From Pyxicephalus adspersus (taxonomy: Eukaryota > Chordata > Amphibia > Anura > Pyxicephalidae), in NCBI RefSeq assembly GCF_032062135.1, contig NC_092861.1:3063761-3127760 (forward strand): 64,000 nucleotides of DNA. Direction: 5' to 3'. The translations under genes and the position numbers were made by a program. The notes beneath the pieces were generated by a model that saw only the letters and a list, made by a program, of their open reading frames with translations, did no database searches and was not told where the DNA came from. Shown piece by piece: positions 37,461 through 49,800 of the stretch (the stretch's first letter is position 1; every line of letters begins with the position of its first letter).

Positions 37461-37819
37461 AAAATGGCTACCTGGTCTCTAAAACTTTTTGTGCAGTGTT
37501 TTTATAGTCATGCAAAATTTTGAACAATTAGCTAGAGTAATGTCATATTTAGTATTTTATAACCTACACCATTTTTTCCATAAAATGAAATGGTAATTAA
37601 AATAGGACTCAAGGGGAAAAAATATTTGCTCTTGCACTGGACCTCCCTCCCTTTTAGTAATTGAAATTTAAAAAGTTTACCATAACCTTTGATCTCCTGC
37701 CTCCATGGATGGTCTCAAAAGTATTTGTTACAGAATGGAATTAACGGGATGTCCACATAATTAGATTATGTTGGGTTGATGAGAAGTTGGCTTTCATGTT
37801 GGCTTTTAATATCCCTTTA

Positions 37820-38055
37820 TAGATCAGTGTTTCCCAAACAGGGTTCCTCCAGAGGTTGCTCCCAGGTCCGTATAAGTGGCTCCAATGATTTATCTGTAAG
37901 GATGAGATTCTTTCCAATGGCCACCAATGTGGCCAAGAGGAATTCTTCCCACAGACCACTATAGTAATGTACTGTGAGCTGCGGTTATAGTAACTATAGA
38001 GTGGTTCCTTGAAGACCTGAAGTTATTTCAAGGGTGTCCCCATGTTATAGAGGTC
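37820..38055. repeat. dispersed repeat related to the 7.4-7.9 kb block
   Basis: GTGTTTCCCAAACAGGGTTC, GGTTCCTTGAAGACCTGAAG and TTCAAGGGTGTCCCC resemble, partly in inverse, the GGTCTTGAGGAACC family near 7420 and 7832. Assignment is tentative. Confidence 0.4.
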
Positions 38056-38506
38056 AAGAAAGGCTGTTATAACTTTGGGTTGTACCCAGTTGCCTTGATA
38101 CAAAATAAATATACAAAGGTAAGCATACACCTGATGTATTCTCTATGATGTAGACATAACACTACAAGAATCCAGTTGTAAGAGAACCCATGGAGACAAT
38201 GAGGGATATAAGAAGGTTACCAGTGATTTAATCCACTGGTGCCAAAATCAAAGTTGCAATAACGTTCGTAAATGGACTTTTCCTTTATGGAATATTGCAT
38301 ATCGTTCTTCAGAACCGTTCGAAAGTGAGCATGATTTAAAAATGGGATCCTTGTAAAAGCCATATAATTACCAAATGGTGACATACAATAGTGACTTTAA
38401 AATGGTGCTTTTCATTTTCAGTTTTTACCCATAACAACCCAGTTGTCCTCCATAGGTGAATCCTGCACTTGATGCTGCAGCGTGGGAAACATCTGGAGAG
38501 CACTAA

Positions 38507-38512
38507 TTTATT
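38507..38512 (-). terminator. possible rp1l1 polyadenylation signal AATAAA
   Basis: AATAAA on the minus strand lies about 250 nt past the rp1l1 stop codon, in a plausible position for a short 3' UTR. The surrounding sequence is A/T-rich, so the hexamer could occur by chance, and the true cleavage site may be further downstream. Confidence 0.3.
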
Positions 38513-38763
38513 ATAAATGTGTCCTCGGGGAAGGATTCAAGGCTGTTAAACCTTCCTGATATCATTACTGTAGTTCAATAGCAACTTGCCAAACACAAAC
38601 AAAATTATGAAGAAAACAACTGCTGCGAATTTGTGATTAATAAAAAAGCTAACCAAAATGAGTAACTAGGTGCATGGCAAAACTGCATTGTAAATTTTTA
38701 CCAGTTTCTGCATCTGAGTTTTGCATTTTAGAACTATACGAATGGGTCCTAAAGTCAGTTTTC

Positions 38764-41700
38764 CTAAAAGTCCAGGTCATCTTGATCTATAATGTCATCT
38801 TCCAGATACTTCTTTGGTTTATCGTCACAATCCTCAAAGCTTCCCTTGTTGTTTAAATTGACGTGTTCACTTTTATTTACACCAACCGGGCTTGCTGGTG
38901 GAGAATCTCCTTCCTCCTCCTCTGAGGAACTGTCTGGGTACATCTGAGACTGTTTACTACCAGAGCTGTTTGATTGGCCATTGGGTGATGTTTCCCCTAA
39001 GGTATTGTTAGTTTCTTTACATTCTTCTAGACATTCAACAGAGCCATTGTGTGTTATTAGAGAACCTTGACCTAGACAAGATCTTTGGAAGTCCAAGCCA
39101 TATGATTCAACAGCTTCCTTGTCTTCATTTTCAGAGTTCTCCTCTGTTTTGATAACAGGGTTTGCTGTGTCTTCTTCCTCATGGCAATTCTCATTTTGAG
39201 AACTCTCATCATCAACCTTTGTAGATTGTTCATCACCAGGATCAGAAGTCTCTTTAACTTCCTCATGCTCAGATGGTAATTCTTGAGCAGAGTCCTCGGT
39301 TTCATCCTCCAGCTGATCTTGCTGTTCATCTTCGCAAACTACGGGGTTGTCAACATCTGGTGGGCACTCTATGCTTTGGCCTATCTTTTGATCATCTACA
39401 GAACTTTTCAGTCCATCAGCGTTGGAGTTTTCTGCTTCATCTTCCAAGTCTTCAGTGGACTTTTGGTTTTCTACCTTGGAGTCTTTGTTCTCTATTTCTT
39501 CTTCATTTGGAGGTTCACATTGAAGTTCATTGGTTTCACATGTCTCATCTGAATCTGCAACTGATTTATCCTCCTGGCCTTCAGCTTCATTGCATTCACC
39601 ATCTTGTTCTACAACTTCTGATTGTGTGGTTATGGCTTCATCACAAACTTTAGAAGATACAGAGACTATGTCAACAGCATCGTCTTCATTTTGGCCCTCA
39701 GGGCAATCTTTTCCTGGTGCCTCCTCCACATCTTTGTCAACTTCTTCTTGACCATCATTTTTTGGTTCATTATTTTCCCTCTTCATTTTCAAAATCTGTT
39801 GAAGGTCAAAGGCTCTGACTATAGGAGCATCTGCAACAGGAGCCCTTGGTTTTGCTAGTTTCAATGCCCTTTTCTGTTTTATGCATTTTTCACATGGACA
39901 GAATTCATCATTGCCTTGTCCACTGCTGTCATCTGCAAATGAAGCACTAAAAGTTAATTCTTCTTCATCAGTCTCACATGAGTCGTTAGTTCCACCTTCC
40001 AAATTATCGCCTACAAAACCATGCATGGATCTTCGGTGCAGTGTTTGCAAACGTCTCCTCCTTTCCTCTGCTTGTAAAGAAGATTTGCGTCTCTGGCCAT
40101 CGTTAGGGGGTCTTGGCATCTTTATTCCGGCACGACTTTTAATTTTCTTTAGTTCATTTGAAATGCTCCTCTGGATTCTTTGGCTGACCTCATTCTTAAG
40201 TTCGGCAATCATATCATTTAGGTTGTCATTGTTTTCTAAATTCCACCTGACCTTAAATTCATTCATCGCATCCACATAATGAGTCATAAATTCTTTCTCG
40301 ATTTTCTTTAATAGCTTCAATACCCAAACTGGGTCAGCTTCAAAGGTTTGGTCATTGGTCTGTATTGGATTGTTTTTCCCATTTGAATCAGATGTCGATA
40401 TGATGGTGGTTCGACTGGAAGAGTTACCATCGTTGGACTCCTCTGACTTCGATTCCTGGGGTTTTGCCTCATTTCCATTATGGCTCAGGTTATTCATTGT
40501 GTCTTTATTACACGCTGCATCTTCCTCTGCAGCTACTGCATCTCTGCTTCCATCTCCTTTGATAGCCTTTTTAACCTCTTCATCAGAATTGCTGTCTATC
40601 TTTTTTTCATTCATATTTTCATCCATCACGTACGACTTAGCTTCATCAAAACCAGCATCAACAGTTTCTGTAGTGGCTGTTTGACCACTTCCTGTATCCT
40701 GGTCTCCAGAAGATGGTGGCTCATGGTTACAATTTTGCAGGTTTTTACTAACACAGTTCACTTCCTTTACTACTGACTTTTCAGTTGCCATGCTATTACC
40801 TCCACCAGTTATACTCCCATCACCCGATCCATCAAAACCGCTGTTGATATCAACTCCAGAAGATGAAACTGGAGTCAACTCATCATCCCTAGAATAGTGC
40901 TTTGCAGACTTTAGATCCTTTTTACCGGTTGGACCTTCTGCCCACAGTGCCTGAAAAATGTTGAAAAGCTCAATATACTTTGTGTCATTTGAGTTTTTCG
41001 TTTGACCGTCATTTAGAAGTTGAAGACCAGCAAGGCATGAGATCAAAACCTGTGCTGAATTACTGAGCTTTCTTCCCATGGTTTGTGATACTTCCGGTAA
41101 ACTGTTAGATCGGTCAAGTTTGGATTCCTGTAACGGATTCAGCAAAGCTTTCATTATTTGCACGGAAGTATGAATGTTGTTCGGTAGGGACTTTTTATCA
41201 CAAATGCAGTTTTCTGTCCCTGCCACATCTTTTACATTATTGGTTTTTGAGTTATTTGACAAATCAGACTCATTCACTTCTTTTTCCAACAAATTTGCAT
41301 CAGCGATTTGATTAGCATTATCAGGACAACACACATTAGTCCTCTCCTTGTCAGACTGATCATTATTTTGTTCTTCTGTTGTGAAGACCTCATTGGGGTC
41401 ACCATTGTCCTTTTTATCACTATCCGGGTTTGGGCTTTCAGTTTCCACATCCATAGTGCCCTTTTTCTGGCATTCTTCATACTCAACCACCATTGTCTCT
41501 GATGGAATTTTCTTAAGCCATTCATTTACGACTTCCTCTGAAGAAACATTAGGCAACGCAGATGGAGTTAGCCCACTGCTCAAATTATTTTCCCCATCCA
41601 ACGATTCCACTTTTAGTTTTCTCTTCGAAGAACTAGAGCTGTTTTTACGTTTTTTGGTTTTATAAATATTCTCTGTACTATCATTAGCAGAAACTGCATT

Positions 41701-43883
41701 TGTTAGCATTTTACAGTTCTCAATGGTGTTGACCAACAATCCCTTAGATGTAGGTGTTGAAGATCTGGAGCTGTCTATCCTTTCTCCATTCTTGTTTTTT
41801 AATGTCTCACTATTCATGCTATTACTGGAATATTTATAATGAGAAGAACGCAGTTGTTTGTTAACTGGTTTATTGTCTTTCGGAGGTGAAGGGCTCTGAA
41901 TACAAGGATTCTCCAAAGCTGAAATCCCACTACATGTTTCAACATTGTCGTTTAGTTTTTCATCCACTTCACTACTACGGGACATGGTTCTGGCACTGTC
42001 TTTTATAGAACCCCGGTCACAAATTTCTGAGGACCCAACCAGTTGGCCTTTTTTCTCAGACGTTGATGGCACACTTGAACTAGTGCTCAAATGCTTTTCC
42101 TTTTCCAGGCAGCTTACTTTGTTGTATTTTGAGCTAAAGGATTGAGGTTTACTTGATGACCTTGAAACCGGAAGGCTTGCCTGACCATTTACATCTTTAT
42201 TATCTGCAGATTTGCCTGTGCTGTGTGACTTTAAAGATTTATTACAATCATCCTCTTGAATTTGGACTTGGCTGTCCATTTGCTTCTGGGGCAAATCTGT
42301 TTCTCTTACAGGTGACATTATTTGCTGCGACCGGTTAGACTGAAAGCTCTGTCCCCGACTTTCTGAAAAAGATTTTCTATTTGACTTAGAACAGGTGGAT
42401 TTGTTATCAGGCATACTGACTTCACAGTTTTCTAAACTCTCCTGATCATCCAATACGTTTTCACTATTTTCCTTTGAAATGGAAGACAAAACAAGAGAAC
42501 TGCAGGAACCTTGATCACCATTTTGGCTGCAACCTTTATTTTCGTCTCTTCCTCTAGCTGAAGCTTTGGAAAAGGAGTTTGCTCTGGATGAACATTTATC
42601 GCAATCCCCATTGCTGGATGCATCCAAGGCTGCATGTCCTTCATTTGTAATAAGTTCATTTGGGGTCACTGGTTGCTCTATACATTCACTACTTTGGTGG
42701 TCTTCAGACATTTCTGTCTCAGAGGAAACACTTGCCGTATTCATAAGCTTTGCTTCAGCTTTAATTTCATCTGTTTCTTCATTTTCATTGTAACTACAAT
42801 TTGACCCAAGGCTTTTGGTATTAGTGCTGTCTCGTTTGAGAAGTCTTCTTTGACTTGTTTTGGACTGTGAACTGACTTTTTGACTACAGCTTTCACCATC
42901 GGAAATAGGTGTGGGAGATGGTTGACTGCAATGTTCCAAACTTCCTCTTTCACTTTGCAGGTGCCCTTCAGAATGCTGAGACTGCTGGTTCTGCGAAGAC
43001 ATTGGACTCCTGTGGCTAAAACGTGATCTCCTTTGGTTATCACTTGTGTTTTGCCTGGCTGTATCTGAGGATGCATCTACATTTGAGGCTTCAGTTGACC
43101 GACCACTACGACTTGTGCATTGACTAACTCTCGAATATCTAATCATTGTTTCACTATTTTCTCTAGTTTCAGCATAGCAAGAAGATTTGTGGACAACATG
43201 CTCCATGTACTCTTCAGAAGACATGGTACAGATGCTGTCTATTGATGCTTTTTGGTTAGACATTAACTTGTGATGTGAGGAAGCGCTTGATGCAGATGAT
43301 CGAGTTTGCCAAGTTGCCCTCTTAGTATAATCTTCTTGGGGATTGGCATGCATGGGGTTCTTCCAGATGTCATAATCTTGACATTGCATGCCACACTGGG
43401 CACAGTATAAATCTAATTCTGCATCGTTAAGCTTTGAGCTGTATGAGTCGCCGTCGCATGGATAAAACGACTCATCTGTCTCCGAATACGTTTCTGGGTT
43501 CATCTCTTTTTTACCATTTTCATCAAATAAACAGAGCTGTTCACATTTTGCTTTGCCAGATGTGCTAGACTTCTTTATTTGCGTTGACCACTGAAGAGTC
43601 TCCTCATTAAGTAAGCGGAAACGCACCTTCATCTCTACGGAAAGACTACCATCTTTGTTTACGTGAACCTTTTTTTCGATGTCGTCGTTGAGCAAGGAGT
43701 GGCCTGTGTCCTCTGATTTGTCATGCGGGCATGTGTTGGAAAAAGATGAAAAGCCACCATTTACAGGGGACATGTTTAGTCCATTTGGATCAGATTTTTC
43801 AGAAGACAAGGAGAACCTGGTTTTGTTGCTTGATGCAGAACGTGGATGAATGACGCTCTTCTTGGCTTTAAGTCCAAAGTTTG
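38764..43883 (-). CDS. rp1l1: rp1l1 giant terminal coding exon with acidic tail
   Basis: This 5120-nt exon is open throughout. The acceptor CCCCTTCAG ends at 43884. The two first bases complete an Ala codon (residue 265), and the protein continues NFGLKAKKSVIHPRS, matching the family across the junction. The open frame runs upstream of the acceptor to an ATG at 43908, but those residues (MFFFGTPS) are intronic. A Cys cluster (CAQCGMQC) is at about residues 425-432 and a second (CPCEKC) near 1591. The middle is Ser- and Asn-rich and low in complexity. The C-terminal 330 residues are strongly acidic and end in DIIDQDDLDF before a TAG stop (38766-38764). No frameshift or internal stop was seen. 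Confidence 0.95.
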
Positions 43884-46800
43884 CTGAAGGGGTGCCAAAG
43901 AAAAACAAAAAGATAATGATTAATTAATACATAAAAAAAAGTTATGTTAAACTTTTATGAATATTTACAGGCCCTTGTTCTGTATTGCACAAGTTGCAGA
44001 TTACCTTAAAGGCACTAAAGTGTAAGTTCAACCCAACCAAAGCATTTTTGTAAATTTTGAAGCGTAGGGAAGGTTTAGATGAATAAATGGACAAACAGAA
44101 AAAGGAGAGCTTTTAGACATACACTCATTACTATAGAAAAGTATTAACTAACTGGCATAACGTTCTCACATTCGCAGCAGATGGTCCCAGAATACAAGTA
44201 AAAAATCACAGTTGCCTAGGGGGTCCCCGATGCGTTTCGCCTTTAATGGGCTCCTGTCTGTATGACCACCTGTATGATGAATTTCAGGAGTTGGACACAG
44301 ACACCCAATAAAAAACGGTTCTATTCTTCCTCTATTGTAAAAATCCCTTCTAAGTTCTAGGAAAGAATTTGCCCAATGGGGCCACAGTCAACTTTTCTGT
44401 GAACTATCCAAAACCTAAAGGTGAACACTGGTAAAAAAAAGAAATAAACGACCCTCCCTCAACACTGCAAGGGTCAGATGCTCATTTTGACCCCTTGTTC
44501 CACCAGACCTCCGAGCTACATGACCAGTCCTCTGAAACCTCTTCTTTTTCACTCAGCACCAGCAGTTCTGCATTGTAGGTGAGGACATCAAGGGCCCACC
44601 AACAACCTAGTATATCACAGAGAAAAGGAGAACCCTGGATGCTGGAGGATTAAGTGATAAGATGCCTTTTTGTTCCCCATAGACAAAAATATACATTTAG
44701 CACTCATCCTGTTAGGAGATGCTTATCTGTCCTGCCATCCTATCCTGTGCGCCATCGCAGTATAAAACTATGTTTCTTCTGTCCAGTGATGTCATTTGTA
44801 GCATCAAAGACAACTCAGATATAGCAGCATCGCCAACTTCCATTTAGCCGTGCAGCCTGATGTATTTTATCGGCATCCCCAGCACACAGTATGCGCCTGT
44901 GCACAGCTGAAGGGGATTGGTTCCTGACTCAGTCCTGCGCTGCCATTGGCTGCTGGGACTTTATAGCTTCTCTGCTCCCAGACACCACTGCCTGTTGTAG
45001 CGTTAAGCTGGGCTGACTTGCTGGTGGTATGTTATTCGTCTGATTTACTGTTGCTGACCTTGCCTGTTTATAAGTTTATACTGACCTTTTGCCTGTGACC
45101 TGCTTGTGTAACTCATCTGGTGGACAAATTACCTAAGTATGACCTCTGGTTCTGTATTCTGAGTTTGCCTCTGTTGGAATCTTGGTACTGTTTTATCTGT
45201 GGGTTCCTGGTCCTCTGCAAGCTCTTCCCCAGATGCCATCCCTTGCACAACCAGTGGGCAACTGTGTGCTGGGAGATGCAACCAGTCTCCCTAGGCTAAG
45301 AGGCGGCTTGCTATAGGTGAAGAGTACAGCCTTAGATTGGGGGACTGGTGTCTGGAGAGTATTGTAGCTGGACCAGGGCCTTACACATCCACAGCATTAA
45401 GGACAAGGAGATTTGCTCCAGGAATTTAAAGCCCCTACGGCTTTAGTTCACGCTATATTTGTTTGCAATGAAAAACAAACAGGATATACCCACAGTGATG
45501 CATTAAATCTTGCTGCAATGCACACAATTACATAGAAGTTTCTTTTTAAAGATGGAAGTGTGATCTATGGTATGGCCAAACCCTAACCATTGCAGTTCAA
45601 AATGTGGTGCAGCGCAGTAGGTGGTATTACAAGGGTATCTTTTTATTATTTGTATACTAAGTCATGCCTGGAGTTACCCTGCACTTCTACCATGGAGTTA
45701 CCTCTCACCTATTGCAGGGACAGGAATAACATTGAGATGAGAGATGCTGCCTCTATCATCGATACTAACTATTTCTGCTCTCATCATGTGTGTATTCAGC
45801 ACAGGGAGTAAAGAAAGAAGTAAAGGAGGTGAAAGTGAGTATAGGAGAGTGACCATCTGCTGTGTGAGTGGGTGAATGACAAATTATGCATTGACAGTGC
45901 ACTGCATGGGGTGTCAGTGATTGCATATCATTATATTGACATAGAATGGGTGGCTGTGCTATCATTCTATAGAATACCCAATGTGAGTTATCATTGTGGT
46001 GGTTCTTTAACAATTCAGGAAACTATTTTTACCCATTGTTATTGTTACAGATTTACATAATTTGTCTATACACAGGTTTATTTTTCTGTTTTTCATAGAA
46101 GCACCCATCAATCCATTCTATATTAATCAAAAAAGATTGATCGTTGGGTGTCAAAATAGATCTTGTTTGGTCAACTTGGAAAATTTCCATCTATTGTAAA
46201 AGAATCAAAATTAAATTTTGGTGTTCTCATCCTTTGTTCCATTCATTTGTTGAAGCCCCTTCCTATCTTCCATTCTAGCAGTGGTCGCATGGCATTCCTT
46301 AGAATGGGTTTCCTGAAAGTGACAACATGGCATCATGTCTGAATATTGGGTGATGAGATGGCTACTTGCAGTCTGAATAGGAAACCAGTAATAATGTATT
46401 AGAACAATTGAGAAATACCTACCTGAGGACCACCGAGGAAAGTGAGAAGGGGGTCAACCAGAGTTCTGGCACAATGGCTTTTTTTTGTAAGCCAGCAAGG
46501 GCCAACCAGAGGGCACACAAAGACCTTTTTGGGGGGCATATCACGAAAGCCCACCAGAGGGTTTTGCCAGGTCTCCTATGGGCCATTCAAACCCTGGGGA
46601 CAGTCTGTTGTCACCCCTAAAAAATGTCCTTAATGGCAAGATTAACAGGTATTTAATTAAGTACTGCAGGATTTAGAAATATAAGACACATTTCTAACTG
46701 TTAACAACACTGTTATTCAGCCCTCCCCCCAGGCACGTTGTCTTGGCTTCACCTTCAATTCTGCCCTCTCATTTACCCCCCATATTCAGAACATTTCCAG

Positions 46801-49800
46801 CTCCTGTCACTTTCACCTGCACAACATCTCCAAAATCTTCCCCTACCTGTCCCCTGAGACCACCAAACTCCTTGTACACGCTCTTATCATCTCTCATCTG
46901 GACTACTGTAACCTCCTCCTCTCTGGTATTCCACTAACCCGACTCTCTCCTCCATATCTCCCCTCCTGTTGGTGCTATATAAATCCAGTTTATTAAAGAA
47001 ATAGAAGTATCTCCAGGCAGTAAATCACCCATTGCAAGGTGCAGAGAATTCAGTTTATGTTGAAGGAATTATAGGGATTGAGGATCCTCGTGTCCTTCCC
47101 AAAGTAATCCGGTTCTCACGACAGTCTAGTCCTCTTCCCTGGACCTTAAAACTTTGAAGTGCTTCCCTACAAGCCAGCTCCTGCCCCAGATCAAAAGCAG
47201 CTTTAGGTCCCCTCGGATTAACTGAAGATGCTAAAGCTCAAGACATCACCAGAACGAGGTGGAACTCCTGTGTAGGTTTCCTCAATGTAAATCCTAGGCT
47301 GAGCCCCAAGCCTTTACATCTGCCACTGATGTTGTAATATTTTTTATTAGTGAACCATTAGACAGAATGTTAGCACTTTGAAGAAATGGGACAGTTTCAA
47401 TATTAACCATGGAGGAAGAAGGGAAACCATTCCCATGGAGCTCCCTCAAGATCATTGGTGTCATCTTGGAGGGGATTTTGGGCCATACCAAGTGAAAGAA
47501 TCAGAGGGGGGGAGGGACACTAAAATTATGGCCTAATCAGTTAATTTATTTTTGTGTTTCTGCTACACATTTTTGTTTATTTTTATTTTATTTTTTAATA
47601 TAGAATTCAATTTCCATTTGAATTTGTCTACAATGGCTACATTATTTGGCCTTGGCCTTTGACATTATTATTTATGCAAACCAATTATTGTATCCCCCTA
47701 TAAGACAAGTGGGTCTACTATTAAACAATTTGAATGGTGTATTCTATCTATGAAAATGCTTGTTTATTCCTTGCATGGACACTGAGATGGGTAAAGCACG
47801 AAAGATATTAAGGATTCTGCATGGTCTGGTAAAGAAGGAGGTAGTTTCTGTTGGGGTGGTGGTTCTGTTGATAAATGATTTCACCCAAGATTCACTCAAC
47901 CTTTATACAAATTTAGGTTGAATTAAAAATCAGCTTTTACTAAAGATTCATGTGCATTAAGGGTAAAATGTAGGTGATTATTGGGTTAAACAATTATACA
48001 CTGGCCCCTACGAGTTACTGCACTAACTGACACCAACTCCAATGATGTCACTGCTCCAGCCTGTCAGGAGCATTTATTCTCTGCCATGCACCATGTATGG
48101 CAGTGGGGGTATTGTGCATATATGAATATGAAATGCATCTGACCCATGTGCTGGGTTGCCAGGTCTATACACCTGCTGTGCCATTTGTAGGTGCTCCCAC
48201 CATCCTTGTGCTGAGTTCCCAGGTCTGTACACCTGCTGTGCCCATTATGGGGGGCTCTGCCATCCCTGTGCTGAGTTCTAGGGTCTTTACATCTGCTGTG
48301 CCCATTATCCCTGTGTTCAGTTCCAGGATCTAAATACCTATTGTGCCCATTTTAAGGGCTTCCCACCATCCCAGTTCCTAGGTCTGTACATCTGCTGTGC
48401 TCATTATAAGGTGCTCTGCCATCCCTGTTTTGAGTTCCTGGGCCAGTACCCCTCCTGTTTCCATTATGAGGGGTTCCCATCAGCGGCAGACGTAGCCAAC
48501 AAGGGACCCTTGTGCAGAACTGACTTGGCCCCCCTTCCCGTCCAACTGATTCAAGGTCCCTGTTAATTGAAAATGGTCTAGGACCCTAGTGCAGCAGCAG
48601 ACTTTGTATCTCCCTATACTTGCGCCTGGTTTCCACCATTCCCACATTGAGCTCCTGGGTCCACTCACTACTCAGGACTCACCGTTTATCTTGTTGTCCA
48701 TGATCTCGGTGCTGTGGTTGTTGCTGTGATGAGATCTGAGACCTGGCAGCTTTTCAGTGATACTCTTTCGCACATTTTCAGTCTGCATGGGTTTAAAAGG
48801 CTCTCTGCCGGCACAGATCAGGACGCTGGGAGACTGCAGGATGGCTTGAATGTTCTCAATCTAGAGGGAAAACACAATGGTTTAGATATCTTTATATAGA
48901 AAAGAATGGGTCTGAGCAGATGTTATATAACGCCAAAAAAAGTGCAAGTTGGAATGTGATATCAACTACCCCCAGCCCTGCAAAGAGCATGGCACCTGAA
49001 TACCTGTTTCAGTGTCCCATGCAACTCCTTGACCAATCATCTGTGCAGTGTCATTTGGCATATGTGGCACTGAAGAAGAGAGAGTCAGCTTTAAATACTG
49101 TCCTTGTTCACCTTGCATTTCTTGTTTTAGATTGTACATGGAGCCACAAATGTGCAACTCAGTGCCCATTCTTAGCATGCCTTGGCTGCTGTGACTTATT
49201 GACTCAAATGATCATACGTGGAAGTTACGACTTCCTGGGACGGCCAATCAAGATATCTTATAACCATAACCCTCAAGTAGGCAATGAAAAGCTATCAGTG
49301 GTGGAACGACGAGGTGGACAAGGTTGCTTTGGCAGATCTGTTGTGCCTTCTTGCACATAATGGCTATTTCCCACCCTCCAGGATGGGGACCCTGCTTTCA
49401 ATAAAACCAATATTTGGAATTATGAGGATCACAGATCTGTTATGACTATACATGCCATTCATCATCATTCTCTTTGTGACTTCGGATATCATTCAAATAT
49501 CACTTCCCAATCAATATTTTAATACTAATTTGGGCCAGTCGTGGCCATGGTCTCGGGAAGCCTGATAGAGCAAAGTCTGATTAAAAGTTAATGAAATATA
49601 ATCTGTTCATGCAGCTTTATTCCTTTGGATTCTGTGCAGCATGATCAGGGCTCACAGCACTGCAATAAATTCTGGTAATAGGTTGTAAAAGAGTGCTTGT
49701 ATCTCTCTTTACCCATTGCTCTTCCCTGTTCTCTATGACTATATGACCCAATCAACCAATACAGACTGAATTGAATGTTTTTCTTGTTGACTTTCAATAA

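Larger units (their letters stand above)
43884..48682 (-). other. rp1l1: rp1l1 intron before the terminal exon
   Basis: This 4799-bp intron is bounded by GTGAGT and CCCCTTCAG, phase 1. It carries a dispersed repeat (44850-45390), an L2-type LINE fragment (46733-46996) and a 60-bp-type minisatellite (48140-48480). The remaining parts (43920-44840, 45400-46720, 47000-48130) show no coding signal that I recognise. Confidence 0.88.

Noticed and set aside
1..38500. Exons of genes adjacent to RP1L1 in human (MSRA, PRSS55) or miR-124
   Set aside because: I looked for tell-tale motifs (serine-protease GDSGGP, MSRA GCFWG, the miR-124 seed and mature sequence) and saw none, though short exons could be missed by eye.
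39273..43076. Several open frames of 60-130 codons on both strands inside the last rp1l1 exon
   Set aside because: They are shadows of the long Ser/Glu-rich coding exon.
43884..43908. ATG at 43908 (MFFFGTPS) as start of a 1714-residue protein
   Set aside because: The acceptor CAG at 43886-43884 and exact phase and homology with the upstream exon show these codons are intronic; the true start is at 51407.
46743..46937. ATG-started frame at 46743 as a gene
   Set aside because: It is the wrong frame of the L2 LINE fragment; the homologous frame is shifted by two bases and has no start.
48920..49360. 146-codon plus-strand open frame in an rp1l1 intron
   Set aside because: It is antisense to the gene, with no domain, repeat-protein or splice support; probably chance.
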